Positions 5,869 to 15,484 are shown, counted from the first letter of the stretch. The stretch: 41,332 nt of DNA from an uncultured Clostridia bacterium (GCA_947631195.1 CANRKK010000019.1:1-41332); one strand, 5' to 3'. Numbers and translations: made by a program. Notes: generated from the letters alone by a model not told the origin.

Positions 5869-8121
5869 TTAGCCTACGGCAAAGCAGGGGGACACGCAGC
5901 CCGCGTAGTACGCACCACCGTTACTGCAACCGCCGCCGCTGTACACACTGCAGAAAACGTCGGCACTGCCGGAGTAAGGCGAACGGAGCCACCACCATTG
6001 ACTGCTTGTACCATCAACGAAGTGTTTCTGTCTTTCGGGGCATGTGGAGCCGTCCGACGTTGTGATTGCCGCATAATAGTCAAATTGTTTATATTTGGGA
6101 TACACGCCCGTACCCTCTGCCGAACTGTGCCTGTCCTTGAATACCTCTGTTTCTGCGGGCAGGAACAGCTTTGCCGTGTATGAACGCGGCGTGGGAGCTG
6201 TATAGCTATATTCGGACATTGTAATTTCGGCAATGCCCGCCTGTATTTCGGCAGGAAGGTCATCGAAGAAATCTTGCAGATAAATGTTTAGCATATCGCT
6301 CATGGCGAAGCCGCCGCCCGTCCAATACCCTTCTTTTTGCGTAGCGTTTATTGCCCGCGTGTTGTTGCCGCTTATCTTTACGCCGGTTGTAAATTCGAGA
6401 ACGGCTTTTGTTGTACCCGAACCATCCGCGAGGCTATACCGACCTTCTTGTTTATCGGAAAGACGTAAAGCGTATTCTTGCCCGCTGTTTGAAATGAACG
6501 TCTTTGTGTCGCCCGGCTTCCAAAACTGCAAGCCAACACCGCTACGGATGCCGTCGAAAATGAGCGTCCAGCTATTGTTTTCAAATACGGGGTCAAGAGG
6601 CACAGTAACGCCATCCCAATAAATGGCGACGATTGCAAGTGCTGTGGTCATTTCAAAGGTATTGCCGCTCTCGAACTCCTCACCGTTCACGGTGAAAATG
6701 TAGGGGATATACCCCTCGGCGGCAGTTGCCGTTATTGTAACCACGGTATTGGTAGGAATACCTTCACCCACTCTGTATATCTTGTCCTCGGATGAAACGG
6801 TAATAGTACAGTTATCGACCGCGCAACTGGTGAAGCCGTAGCCGAGCTTTTCCTCGCCCGCCTTGCAGTAGTACTCCGCGCCCTCGTCTTCGATAGTTGT
6901 CGCGGGTTCGGTGCAGTCCTTGTCTTTATACCAAGTGAGCGCATAACCTTCGGTATTGAGTTCGGGCAAAGCCTCACCAACGCCGTATGTGCCCGCAGGA
7001 ATATACCCGATGAGCGAATCGGCAATATCCGTCCAGTTGGTCGCCTTGCGATAGGCATCAAGCGCGTTGTAATGTACAAAGATTTTGTAGTTCGTAGCGT
7101 TCGCCCATGCGGTGGTTGCCGAGAGCGTTGGCGGCGTTAATCCGGGGAAATAAAACTCACAATGGTCGCTGTACCTAAACGCATTTCCCGATATTGTAGA
7201 AAGAGTTGAAGGTAAGCGGATGCGCATATATTGTGTGCGGTAGCTCGCGGAAGAACTGTCGCTGCCGAAAGCGTAACTCTGCACCGTTGGGAACCGCGAC
7301 TTTGAAAAATCAAGGTCTATAATGTTCTCGGAGGGGTTCGGACGGTTGGTCGCAAAGCGTGAAAAGGCATAGCTCCCCAATGTGGCTATTACGCTGGTAT
7401 TATCGATTTCGACGTGTTCCACGTTCGTGCATCCGTAGAAGGCATAGTTGTCCACCGCGCCCGAAACTTTCAGCTTGACGGACTTTAAGGCGGTATCGTT
7501 GTTGAAGGCATATGTGCCAATGCCCTTGCAGTCCTTAATATCGACGGAAGCGAGCTTTGTGCATGATGCGAAAGCATATGAACCGATAGCGGCAAAGTAG
7601 CCGCTAAGAAGCCCTATATTCGAAGCATTAAATGCGTAGGTTGCAATGTTGCACGTTTCCTCGGTTTCAAAGGTAAACGTTTCGCTCCCCGCGTTACCAG
7701 CATTGCGGAAGGCATATTGTTCGACAGACGTAACGACGGCGGGAATAATAAGGCTGTGCAGATTTGTACACCCATCAAAAGCATACTGCCCGATTTTTTG
7801 TGCGCCGCCGAGGTCGGCGGATTCGAGAGCGGTCATTTGGAAAAACCTGTACTGCCAAATTTCGGATTGTCCGTTCGGCATTATGAAGTTCACGATAGAG
7901 CCGTTCACGATTCCGTCCAGCTCGGTCTCGACCGCGCCCGTGCGCGTTCCTACGAGCCTTGCCCCGTTTGAATATGCCGTCTTTCCTGCGGCAATATCAT
8001 CGGCTTGCGCCGTAGTTCCGCTTGTATCAATAAAGTCTGTAAGCTCGCCAGTCTCGGCGTTTATTGCCCTTATTTTGAATACGTTATCATACACCTTGCC
8101 ATCTATTTTTAATTTACGCAT
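5869..8121 (-). CDS. DGR target 1: fibre-like protein with LRR_5 repeats and DUF6273 variable C-terminus
   Basis: The 750-residue protein begins with a short tail-associated domain. From about residue 95 to 350 it carries BspA-type (LRR_5) repeats with the recurring GxYAFxxCTxLxSV pattern. Around residues 370-500 there are Ig-like or InlB-like beta repeats. The C-terminal 220 residues form a DUF6273 domain, a C-type-lectin-like fold as far as I recall. VR1 covers the last part, from WWWLRSPYSG to the CVSPCF end. This is the expected design for a host-binding adhesin at a phage tail tip. The ATG follows GGAGG and overlaps the 61-residue gene by 8 bases. It is followed by avd, TR and RT. Confidence 0.9.
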   Translation of the reverse strand: MRKLKIDGKVYDNVFKIRAINAETGELTDFIDTSGTTAQADDIAAGKTAYSNGARLVGTRTGAVETELDGIVNGSIVNFIMPNGQSEIWQYRFFQMTALESADLGGAQKIGQYAFDGCTNLHSLIIPAVVTSVEQYAFRNAGNAGSETFTFETEETCNIATYAFNASNIGLLSGYFAAIGSYAFASCTKLASVDIKDCKGIGTYAFNNDTALKSVKLKVSGAVDNYAFYGCTNVEHVEIDNTSVIATLGSYAFSRFATNRPNPSENIIDLDFSKSRFPTVQSYAFGSDSSSASYRTQYMRIRLPSTLSTISGNAFRYSDHCEFYFPGLTPPTLSATTAWANATNYKIFVHYNALDAYRKATNWTDIADSLIGYIPAGTYGVGEALPELNTEGYALTWYKDKDCTEPATTIEDEGAEYYCKAGEEKLGYGFTSCAVDNCTITVSSEDKIYRVGEGIPTNTVVTITATAAEGYIPYIFTVNGEEFESGNTFEMTTALAIVAIYWDGVTVPLDPVFENNSWTLIFDGIRSGVGLQFWKPGDTKTFISNSGQEYALRLSDKQEGRYSLADGSGTTKAVLEFTTGVKISGNNTRAINATQKEGYWTGGGFAMSDMLNIYLQDFFDDLPAEIQAGIAEITMSEYSYTAPTPRSYTAKLFLPAETEVFKDRHSSAEGTGVYPKYKQFDYYAAITTSDGSTCPERQKHFVDGTSSQWWWLRSPYSGSADVFCSVYSGGGCSNGGAYYAGCVSPCFAVG
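5880..5992 (-). repeat. DGR variable repeat VR1
   Basis: It aligns with TR (5206-5318) without gaps. In the 23-codon core, 22 of 32 template adenines are changed (to G, T or C) and no other base differs. Examples are AAT to GTT, AAC to TAC and AAT to GGT. TGA at the TR end reads TGC here, again an A change. The result encodes SADVFCSV...GGAYYAG in the last 40 residues of the fibre-like protein. Confidence 0.95.
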
Positions 8122-8299
8122 TTAATATAACCTCCGTTTCGATGCCTTCTTCTGTTTCGATTTCCGTAAACTGTGTTTTTAAGCCCTCGCCCTCCGCATT
8201 AAGAGTAACCGCGCCGCCTGAGTACCTGACTACAAGCGGTGCGGTTTTGCTTCCACCTTGCGATAAGAGGAATAAGAGCATTCGTCTGAATGAACTCAT
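8114..8299 (-). CDS. Small phage structural-region protein (61 aa)
   Basis: The ATG at 8299 follows GAGGTATAGT, one base after the upstream stop. Residues 5-13 are hydrophobic (RRMLLFLLS), and the rest is a polar beta-rich segment ending EGIETEVILNA. No family is recognised. It ends inside the start of the DGR target gene, so it may be a chaperone or connector for the fibre, but this is only positional. Confidence 0.55.
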   Translation of the reverse strand: MSSFRRMLLFLLSQGGSKTAPLVVRYSGGAVTLNAEGEGLKTQFTEIETEEGIETEVILNA

Positions 8300-8300
8300 A

Positions 8301-8810
8301 CTATACCTCTACCATTATCCCGATATTTTCCTCGATGGAAAAGAGATATGTTCTGTTTGCTTCAAGGACGGGATTCCCTCCCACCCATGTTATAGATGCC
8401 GGGGATTTGAACTCCCCGACGTTGTTGCCTGTATGGAACTGTCCTTTATATTCGCTCTCGCCCCTCGAAGCAGCACCGAGCGTGATTGTAAGAGAGCTTA
8501 TATCGCCCGTGAACAGATAGAAGGTATTAACCACAAGCATCTGCGTTACCGCGCCCGAAGTGGCTATCGTTTCTTTACCGTCTACGGGCGGATTTTCAAA
8601 CGCGAACCCGTCCTTCGTGCGGGTAAGAATTTGACCGACCGCGCCCTTCAAAAGCGGGGCGAGGAACTTGTCGATTATTTCTGCGTTCGACAGCTCTTTA
8701 CCACCCGTGCCGTTTTGCGATTGCCACCATTTGGTAAACGTTATCGTTTTCCCTTCATCAGTTGCGGCTTCCGTGGGCGTAAGCTCCAAGTTAAGGTTGG
8801 ATGATTTCAT
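8301..8810 (-). CDS. Tail-fibre-region protein (169 aa)
   Basis: The ATG at 8810 follows GGGGTGATTCTCA. A charged N-terminal third (KITFTKWWQSQNGTGGKELSNAEIIDKFLAPLLK) is followed by beta-rich sequence with glycine turns. The look is that of a tail-fibre or adhesin-support protein. It lies between the Gp80-like tail protein and the small gene preceding the DGR target. No exact family is claimed. Confidence 0.5.
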   Translation of the reverse strand: MKSSNLNLELTPTEAATDEGKTITFTKWWQSQNGTGGKELSNAEIIDKFLAPLLKGAVGQILTRTKDGFAFENPPVDGKETIATSGAVTQMLVVNTFYLFTGDISSLTITLGAASRGESEYKGQFHTGNNVGEFKSPASITWVGGNPVLEANRTYLFSIEENIGIMVEV

Positions 8811-8824
8811 TGAGAATCACCCCC

Positions 8825-9268
8825 TTACTCTATAACGAACTTTACAGCCCCTTCCTTAAGCACGAGTACGCGGTTGGGCTGGGTTTCGATGGGTTTGGGT
8901 TGCCATTCCTCGCCCTCGTCGTACTCACCGATTTCGCCCGCAGCAAGCAAGTTACCGTTCGTTTCAGCATCGAAGAGACAAGCGTAAGCCACAGTACCCC
9001 ACGCGCCCGTGGACTCGTTGAAGTGTATTTCGCGCGAATTGGTTATGGTGCCGTCTTCGGGATTGGAAAATGCGGAGCCTGCCGTATCGTCGTAATACCC
9101 CACCTGAACGCGCTTATAGCCGTTTCCTTGCGGCTCTGTTACGCCCTGCCCGTTCGGTTGGGGCGTGGTCGTAGACAGCGCGAGGAAGGCGCGTGTCGCC
9201 ATTCCGTACTGCCCGCCTTTGGCGAGCATACCTCTTAACATGTAGTTCTTTGTGTAGTTGCTTAACAT
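8825..9268 (-). CDS. Phage tail fibre protein, Gp80-like (147 aa)
   Basis: The N-terminus, LSNYTKNYMLRGML followed by TRAFLALSTTTPQPNG and a GYKRVQV segment, resembles the small Gp80-like tail proteins of Firmicutes phages, whose shared pattern is LALFTxxP...GYxRxxV. The start follows AAGGAG. Length is typical. It is part of the tail block read toward the DGR. Confidence 0.55.
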   Translation of the reverse strand: MLSNYTKNYMLRGMLAKGGQYGMATRAFLALSTTTPQPNGQGVTEPQGNGYKRVQVGYYDDTAGSAFSNPEDGTITNSREIHFNESTGAWGTVAYACLFDAETNGNLLAAGEIGEYDEGEEWQPKPIETQPNRVLVLKEGAVKFVIE

Positions 9269-9291
9269 TTTTATACTCCTTAAAATTTATT

Positions 9292-10056
9292 TCAGCGCAA
9301 TGCGCCAAGTGTCGATAATGTTTCGCCGCCCCGCGATAGCAGGGTGTCGCCGTTCATGTCGTACAGAGTGAACCTGTGCATTTCATAAACCGCAAAGCTG
9401 AGTTCGTGGGCTGATTGAGAATAAGCCGCTATGTTGTCAGGTAGAACGGGAACCGCAGGAAGCATTTCGAACTTCAGCTTGTCCCGACTAACGCTACCGC
9501 AGTCGATTGCAATAGCATCATCGACCCCGGTAATCTTCCCGCTTGTCTTTCCGTCAAACAAAAAATGCGGGAAGTCAATCCACGCATTGTGAAGGTCTAT
9601 CGTCGCAGTAAATTCCGTTATGCTCTCAACTCCAACAATGTCTGATGCACCCGCATCAGTAAATTTTGTAAGTAAATCGAAAGCAATCAGGATGCGCTCT
9701 ATTCCAAAAGATTTAATTGCGGTGTCCATTCCTGCGAAGGTAAACCTCTCACAGGTTTTTGTTGAGGTCTGTAATGCTATATTGCTCGCTTCCGCTTCCT
9801 TAAACTCCAGCATTCCCGCGAAGCTCCAAGTCTCGGATATAACTATATCGTCCGCTCCCGCAGACTCCATAACGATTTGGTCATAGAAGTGAATATCTAT
9901 GTCAAACCTTATATCCATCGGAAGGCTTATTTTTACTGTCGCGGTGAACTTGGAATCCGTTTCCGACAGCGCATAGAAATAAATGGTCTCTGCGGAAATT
10001 TGCGATAGGAAGATTTGTTTATAGCGCAGATAATTACTGCCGCGCAGGTGCTTCAT
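9292..10056 (-). CDS. Putative tail protein (254 aa)
   Basis: A beta-rich protein with repeated short segments such as ESAGADDIVISE, DAGASDIVGVES and GVDDAIAIDCGS, which suggest an internal repeat near residues 60-180. The ATG follows GGAGGTGTAAG inside the end of the upstream gene, so the two are coupled. It sits between the BppU-like protein and the Gp80-like protein. Function beyond tail or baseplate assignment is not visible. Confidence 0.5.
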   Translation of the reverse strand: MKHLRGSNYLRYKQIFLSQISAETIYFYALSETDSKFTATVKISLPMDIRFDIDIHFYDQIVMESAGADDIVISETWSFAGMLEFKEAEASNIALQTSTKTCERFTFAGMDTAIKSFGIERILIAFDLLTKFTDAGASDIVGVESITEFTATIDLHNAWIDFPHFLFDGKTSGKITGVDDAIAIDCGSVSRDKLKFEMLPAVPVLPDNIAAYSQSAHELSFAVYEMHRFTLYDMNGDTLLSRGGETLSTLGALR

Positions 10057-10057
10057 C

Positions 10058-10945
10058 TTACACCTCCACTAAATTGCAGTAAAGGTTTACGCCATCACAA
10101 ACAATTATGAGAACGACGGACTTTTTCGCCGTCAAGTCGTAATCTTCCAACGCCGCGCCACGGCTCATAAGTTTGAGCGGGAACGTTGTGCGATTCGTAA
10201 ATTTCAGCTCTGTGGGAGTGCCCGCCGCCACCGTGAAATTCACCCCGGCATAGAACCCGTGCGCCGCGTTTTCAGGGATAATAAGCCGCAGTTTGGATAT
10301 TGCCATATCAGTAAACGTTGTGTCAGTTTCCGTCCGAAGCTCGTAAACCACGTCGCCCGTGTCGGCGTTTTCGAGACACTCGGTTTCCTTGATGAGGTCT
10401 TTCGCTTGGTTGAGATAGCCCTGCATTTGATTGTGAGCATCTTCGAGCCATTCCTGTACGGCATCCTTCGCTTCCTTTAGGTAAATTTGTACTTGCTGAA
10501 CCATAGAGACGAGGTCGGCATCGGATATATAATCGCCACTGGCATCAACAATACTATTTTTGACGACGAGCGTATAATTTGTGCTGTTGAGCGACTTATA
10601 CCGAACATTGCCCTCGGCGTTCTCGGAAAAATCCCAGCGGTTACTGATTGAGAAGTTCCACTCGCCGGGTTCCGTTACCAACAAGTCTTCGGGGATGGGT
10701 ATTTCGTAAAAATCCTCCACGGGATGATAGACCATAATGATATGGTTCACGGTATATTTCATCCCGCTTCTAAGTTCTCTTTCAAAGCCTATCCACAGCG
10801 AATGTCCTTCTTCGAGCTTCCAGCCGTCGAGCTTGACCACGATATATTGAGAGCTGTGTGAGTTCTGCGTTAAATCAACGCTGTCTTTGAGGGGCGTTAT
10901 TATCATACCCTCGGTCAGCGAGAGCAATACTTTTTTTACTTCCAT
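10058..10945 (-). CDS. Baseplate/tail protein with BppU-like N-terminal domain (295 aa)
   Basis: Residues 1-150 form a beta-sandwich-like domain typical of Firmicutes baseplate upper proteins (DLTQNSHSSQYIVVKLDGW... VTEPGEWNFSISNRWDF). About residues 155-200 form a helical stalk (VQQVQIYLKEAKDAVQEWLEDA), and the rest is beta-rich. Such proteins link receptor-binding parts to the tail. The start follows AAGGAG, and the gene lies 11 bp after the 1183-residue tail protein. Confidence 0.6.
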   Translation of the reverse strand: MEVKKVLLSLTEGMIITPLKDSVDLTQNSHSSQYIVVKLDGWKLEEGHSLWIGFERELRSGMKYTVNHIIMVYHPVEDFYEIPIPEDLLVTEPGEWNFSISNRWDFSENAEGNVRYKSLNSTNYTLVVKNSIVDASGDYISDADLVSMVQQVQIYLKEAKDAVQEWLEDAHNQMQGYLNQAKDLIKETECLENADTGDVVYELRTETDTTFTDMAISKLRLIIPENAAHGFYAGVNFTVAAGTPTELKFTNRTTFPLKLMSRGAALEDYDLTAKKSVVLIIVCDGVNLYCNLVEV

Positions 10946-10955
10946 ATCTTACTCC

Positions 10956-13900
10956 TTAGATAATATCCTCTATCTTGTGCATGGGCAGAGCGTAAACAAC
11001 GGTATTGAACGGGATGTCCTCGCCAAGCCCCTTGTTTTCACCGAATATTATTTGGTAGCTCCCAGCCGCATCTGTGCGCCCGACGTATGCCCACGCCTTA
11101 TATTTATAGGTGCCGTCGTCGTTTACGGCGTTAATGCCCGCAGGAAGCGTTATTTTAAGCGCATCCGTGCCGCGCGAGATAATATCTGCCGAAAGGGACG
11201 ACGTTATATAATCGGCTCCTGAGAGCGAAATGTGGCGGCTGAAAATGTTTATTCTCTCGCGGAAACCGTAGACCCCGAAATTATACGAGGAGCCACCAAC
11301 GAGCGGACAGAAGTTTGAAAAGCCGCTTCCGATTATGAAGTCTGTGCCGTCCCTCTCGCTCGTTATATCGGTAACGAAGTGAATCTGTGTGTCACAGGTT
11401 ATCGCCTCGCTGCTGTTCTTTTCGACCAGCACTTTATCGACCGATATAAGGTTGTCGCCCCGCCATTCAGTGATTTCGGCGGCGTTCATCGTCTTTATGC
11501 GCCCGTCCTTGAGTGGTAATGAGTGAGCGATTATACGAGCAATTTCACTAACGTCGGAAACTACCGCCGTTATATCTATTCCGTTATAAATTGCTTCCGT
11601 AGAATTTATAGATTTTATTTCTTTAAAACCCACAATCATCGCCGCAAATGAAATGTTACAGCCCGTAGACCCTACGGGTATCACATTGCGCCCCGTGTAT
11701 TCGCGCTCCTCCTCTATCTCCTCGCCTTCAAGGTTTGTCGTGGTGCATTTGACAGTTGCCCGCACGGTAATATTGACAGGATATTGAATACTTTTTTCAA
11801 TATTTACAATAACCAAACCCTCGTTAATCGTAGACGTTACTTCATATGGATACAGCCTATCCTCTACGCTATCATCCTCAATCCATACAGTAGAACCCGA
11901 AGCTGTCGGGCCGTCGGTCATAAGACTATAACTGAGCGATTCGAGCCGTCCGTAACTATCAGCATATTTGACAGCTTGCTGTGCCCTGTCATACGCAGTC
12001 CCCGAAGTAGCCGAGGTTGCTCCCGATGGTGCCTTTTGAGACATATAGCCGGCAGAATAATTATTTTGATATTTCCAATGGAAAAGCACCGAATTACCGA
12101 TAGCAAGCGAAACCACGGGAAGCAACACCGTAGTCATCTTGTCGCCCTCTTTTGTGTATCCAGTCGCCTGAACACACGTTATTGTGTTTGAATAGTACTT
12201 GGGCATTATATTATTCAATGCTCCACGGGTAATCGCCTTTGAGGTTCCCGAAAGAGTGCTGTCGTGCGTGAAAAGCAAAAACTCATTATATGAGATTTGT
12301 CGTTCATAGCATTTGTCTATTGATACGTCGCTGTCCTTCCAAGCGTTTTTAACGCCGATAAACTGCGATAGTTCGGCGTACCTGACAAATGAAATCGTTG
12401 CGTTTACGCGGTTCTCGCGGATAGACATTTTAATATCATAAATGCTATAATCGCCCACCAGCGTACCAACTTCGGGAACGTCGTCCAGCGAGTTGAACGT
12501 GTATGTTTTTTGAAACACCCTATTGCCGAGCTTGCGCATCAGCTCCTTCAGGTGTTCGCCATACATTTCCGAATCAACCAGCTCTGCGGTTTGATTATAT
12601 TTAATTGAACCGGGGTGAGCGAAGTCCGAGAAATTCTCTTTGTATTGCTTTACGCGGGCGTTTATAACGGGAATATACTGCGTTCTGAATAAAAGCTCCG
12701 AAAAACCGTATTTATTATCATTTTTAAGGTTGAGCAAGCTCGATATATATTCCACCACACCCGAACCATATTTTATTCCCGATTTCGCTTGTATGATATT
12801 GCTGATTGCTGGCTGTGTAAAAGCCTTTGCCAAATTAGAAGCGGATGAGTTTATTCTGTGAGCGAGTTCGCCAATATTAGCCCCCATCTGCGACCATTTC
12901 AAAGCATAGCCTTTACTTGATGGGTAGCTGCCATTATAATCCGATAATGCTTCGTAGTCGCCGCTTTCGTAGATATAGGGTGTAATATCATAAACAGGCA
13001 TACCGCCGTCGTAAACTATACCGAACTTTTCGCCAATGTGCAGATACATATTATATTCTGTTGGTATGATAGCCGTATCTTGCGTGATGGCTGAACCACC
13101 CGAAGACCTCGTAGACTTCCACCCATTTTTGTAAGGCTCGGTGAGTGTTCCTATTTGACTATTATTAACGCCAACAAGGTTTTGTACTGACGTTTCTATA
13201 TGTGTGCAATATTGCTCTATATCGGAGCTTGATATATCGTCCACGGGAGGAGGAAGTTCTTCTTCTGTAAGTCTCACCCCATTCCACATTGTGCGAAATG
13301 ATACTGTTCTGTCTCCCTGCTCGCCTATGTCAAGCTCAGGGAACGACCCTTTATAGCTCGACATTTGATAAAGAGCTTCAAACAGCGTGTGGTTTGTGAA
13401 GGCAAATTCAGGGCTTTCTTCGCCCGAATACTCATCAAGCTGTGACTTGTTGAATACATATTTGCTTCCTTCCGATAGTAGCCGCGTAGGGGTTACGTTT
13501 AAAAGACGTTCTATTGACTCATTAAATTTATATGGCTGGACTGCCTTTTCGGTAGAATTTACCGCAAAACAAGATGAATAGTAAAATTCGCACAGCCTAT
13601 ATCCAATTCCGTCTTGAAACTGCGTGTACGTTTGAATACGAATATCTATTTTATACTCACCAACCTCGTTTATCTGTATGGGTATATAGCTATCTTTATA
13701 ATACCAAATAGCTCCGTCTCGATGGTCTTCAGCTAAAGGGGAAGAATAATTATAAATTCTGTTAGACGGAGTCGTTATTGTAAGGGTGAGTTCACGCACA
13801 TACATTGTAGAAGGCTCTTTAAGCCCGACGTTGACCTTACTTAAATTATCGCTTAATAGATAATTATCTTGCTTTGCAAGAAGCATCGGGATATCAGGCG

Positions 13901-14507
13901 GTTGCCATCCGCAATAATCGATAAGAAAATGTTCTCCCGACCCTGACAGGTCTGCTATACGACCACCCGGAATACCGAACGCAAATGACCTTGTGAATCC
14001 GTCTGTATAATTCCAAAATATATTAGACTGCGCATCATACTGCCTCGGTATTGGGTTAGTAAAGGTGAGAGTATCAACGGATTCACGCTCAAGCTCTTTT
14101 GTGAACTCAATCAGCTTGATATTGTGAATATAGCTCCGATATTGCCCCTCGCTCTTTCGCTCCATTCGGCAATCGTCATGGGAGATGAACATATCAATAT
14201 GCGACCTTTGGTCAACAAAGGTATCACCCACAGGTTTTTGAAATTTTACCCTTACTATTGACATTTGCTCGAACGCCTTTGTAACGTCAATGCCGTGCTG
14301 CGAAAATATATTTTCATAGTCCTTCCGCCGCAGGTCGCTCAATACGATTTGCGCGGTGTTTAGCGTTTCGTCAAGCACAGGGTTAAATACTATCGGGAGG
14401 TCGAGTGCATTCGTAAAATCGACCTGAACGCTTGCTCCGCGTTGCTTTTTTGATTTAAAAGTAAAAACGCAGGATTTGATTTTATTCCATGCGGTTAAAT
14501 TTGTCAT
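10956..14507 (-). CDS. Large tail/baseplate hub protein (1183 aa)
   Basis: The start is the ATG at 14507, after GGAG. This largest gene of the element encodes a mostly beta-structured protein with no strong hydrophobic segment. It lacks the long helical repeats and hydrophobic stretches of a tape-measure protein, so a tail hub, tail tube or adhesin role is more likely. It opens the fibre block right after the terminator of the inserted membrane-protein gene. I cannot assign a named family. Confidence 0.6.
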   Translation of the reverse strand: MTNLTAWNKIKSCVFTFKSKKQRGASVQVDFTNALDLPIVFNPVLDETLNTAQIVLSDLRRKDYENIFSQHGIDVTKAFEQMSIVRVKFQKPVGDTFVDQRSHIDMFISHDDCRMERKSEGQYRSYIHNIKLIEFTKELERESVDTLTFTNPIPRQYDAQSNIFWNYTDGFTRSFAFGIPGGRIADLSGSGEHFLIDYCGWQPPDIPMLLAKQDNYLLSDNLSKVNVGLKEPSTMYVRELTLTITTPSNRIYNYSSPLAEDHRDGAIWYYKDSYIPIQINEVGEYKIDIRIQTYTQFQDGIGYRLCEFYYSSCFAVNSTEKAVQPYKFNESIERLLNVTPTRLLSEGSKYVFNKSQLDEYSGEESPEFAFTNHTLFEALYQMSSYKGSFPELDIGEQGDRTVSFRTMWNGVRLTEEELPPPVDDISSSDIEQYCTHIETSVQNLVGVNNSQIGTLTEPYKNGWKSTRSSGGSAITQDTAIIPTEYNMYLHIGEKFGIVYDGGMPVYDITPYIYESGDYEALSDYNGSYPSSKGYALKWSQMGANIGELAHRINSSASNLAKAFTQPAISNIIQAKSGIKYGSGVVEYISSLLNLKNDNKYGFSELLFRTQYIPVINARVKQYKENFSDFAHPGSIKYNQTAELVDSEMYGEHLKELMRKLGNRVFQKTYTFNSLDDVPEVGTLVGDYSIYDIKMSIRENRVNATISFVRYAELSQFIGVKNAWKDSDVSIDKCYERQISYNEFLLFTHDSTLSGTSKAITRGALNNIMPKYYSNTITCVQATGYTKEGDKMTTVLLPVVSLAIGNSVLFHWKYQNNYSAGYMSQKAPSGATSATSGTAYDRAQQAVKYADSYGRLESLSYSLMTDGPTASGSTVWIEDDSVEDRLYPYEVTSTINEGLVIVNIEKSIQYPVNITVRATVKCTTTNLEGEEIEEEREYTGRNVIPVGSTGCNISFAAMIVGFKEIKSINSTEAIYNGIDITAVVSDVSEIARIIAHSLPLKDGRIKTMNAAEITEWRGDNLISVDKVLVEKNSSEAITCDTQIHFVTDITSERDGTDFIIGSGFSNFCPLVGGSSYNFGVYGFRERINIFSRHISLSGADYITSSLSADIISRGTDALKITLPAGINAVNDDGTYKYKAWAYVGRTDAAGSYQIIFGENKGLGEDIPFNTVVYALPMHKIEDII

Positions 14508-14520
14508 ATAATCTCCAATA

Positions 14521-14550
14521 GAAAAGAGGCACACCATTGTGTACCTCTTT
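14521..14550 (-). terminator. Terminator closing the inserted membrane-protein gene
   Basis: On the minus strand a 12-bp stem (one G-U pair) joins 14550-14539 with 14534-14523, with a 4-nt loop, and is followed by TTTTC. It falls between the gene at 14566-14985 and the tail gene starting at 14507. Confidence 0.6.
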
Positions 14551-14565
14551 ATGTTTTTATGAATT

Positions 14566-14985
14566 TCAATCCTCTGAATCGCGCGGTTTTTGATGCCGAT
14601 AAATTGTAAAAGCTATAAAATCTAATACCAGCAGACCACCGCCAACCCCACATAAAGTTGGAGTAAGCCACGAGCTACCCGGTGTTTCGGCAATATTGAT
14701 TGTTTCGTTGTGATTAAACTGGTCACCAAATGTATTTACCTTGTAGAACGTTATAATGTCGCCATCAACCGAATACTTCCCCGTGCAATTAGATACAACT
14801 TTACCATTAACAGTATATTTGTATTCGTAATTGTTGCCGAGTTTACAGGTATATTCGAATGTTTCGCTACCCCATCTGCTGACACGATATGTTGTTTCGA
14901 TAGGAACTTTCAAAAAAGCATTTATTATACCAAGAATTAAAAGAAGAACTGCTACTGCAGATATAACAGACATAAATTTTCTCAT
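14566..14985 (-). CDS. Membrane-anchored moron-like protein (139 aa)
   Basis: The ATG at 14985 follows GGAGG by five bases. A hydrophobic N-terminal segment (about 5-23) is followed by an external polar domain (VPIETTYRVSRWGSETFEYTCKLG...) and a second hydrophobic segment (about 110-130), ending in a short basic tail. The gene has its own consensus promoter (15001-15029) and its own terminator (14521-14550), inside the tail operon but independent of it. That is the definition of a moron: a gene probably expressed in the lysogen. Superinfection exclusion or surface modification are natural guesses. The family is not recognised. Confidence 0.7.
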   Translation of the reverse strand: MRKFMSVISAVAVLLLILGIINAFLKVPIETTYRVSRWGSETFEYTCKLGNNYEYKYTVNGKVVSNCTGKYSVDGDIITFYKVNTFGDQFNHNETINIAETPGSSWLTPTLCGVGGGLLVLDFIAFTIYRHQKPRDSED

Positions 14986-15000
14986 AATTACCTCCGTCAA

Positions 15001-15029
15001 AGTATAGCATTTGAATAATTGAATGTCAA
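15001..15029 (-). promoter_or_regulatory. Sigma-A promoter of the moron-like gene
   Basis: TTGACA (15029-15024), a 17-bp spacer and TATACT (15006-15001) on the minus strand, just upstream of the binding site of the gene at 14566-14985 and overlapping the stop codon of the previous tail gene. Near-perfect consensus inside a late operon is unusual. Confidence 0.8.
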
Positions 15030-15484
15030 GACCGCCGAGAGCGGGAACTCGCGGCACTATACCCACGCGCCGCCTGATACTCGGAAATATCATAATTTTC
15101 CCACGCTCTTTCGCGGTTACGCTTGGCGACCTTGAAGCCATAGCTTATGCCCTGACAAGCCAGCGAAGCAACAAGCGCATAGGGGTTTGTCGCGGCCATA
15201 AATACAGACGACACGGTATTTATCGCAATCGACTGCAAAGCACTACTCTGTTCGGCGAGCTGTGAGTTTTCGATATTTTGAATGGAATTGTTGATGGTCG
15301 TTTTGAGCATCTGCTGAACGATTGCTAAATTGACAAAAGTCCTTGCGGCTCTCGCTCCCGTTTTTTCACCGGCTATTTTGGTCTCTATTTTGGAGTCGTC
15401 GGCAGGAGCGGCGGGCGTTGACGGCTCGTCGCCTTCCGAAGATACGTTTTTATGGAAGTTGAAAGTTATTCCCGTAATCGCCAT
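15026..15484 (-). CDS. Structural-region protein with hydrophobic helical core (152 aa)
   Basis: The ATG at 15484 follows GTGAGGTGATT. Residues 5-35 are proline/alanine-rich and polar. Residues 45-125 are helical, alanine- and glutamine-rich with a hydrophobic segment (SSVFMAATNPYALVASLA). The C-terminus is basic and serine/arginine-rich (RGYSAASSRSRRS). It resembles internal or ejection-type virion proteins in composition only; assignment is uncertain. Confidence 0.5.
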   Translation of the reverse strand: MAITGITFNFHKNVSSEGDEPSTPAAPADDSKIETKIAGEKTGARAARTFVNLAIVQQMLKTTINNSIQNIENSQLAEQSSALQSIAINTVSSVFMAATNPYALVASLACQGISYGFKVAKRNRERAWENYDISEYQAARGYSAASSRSRRS

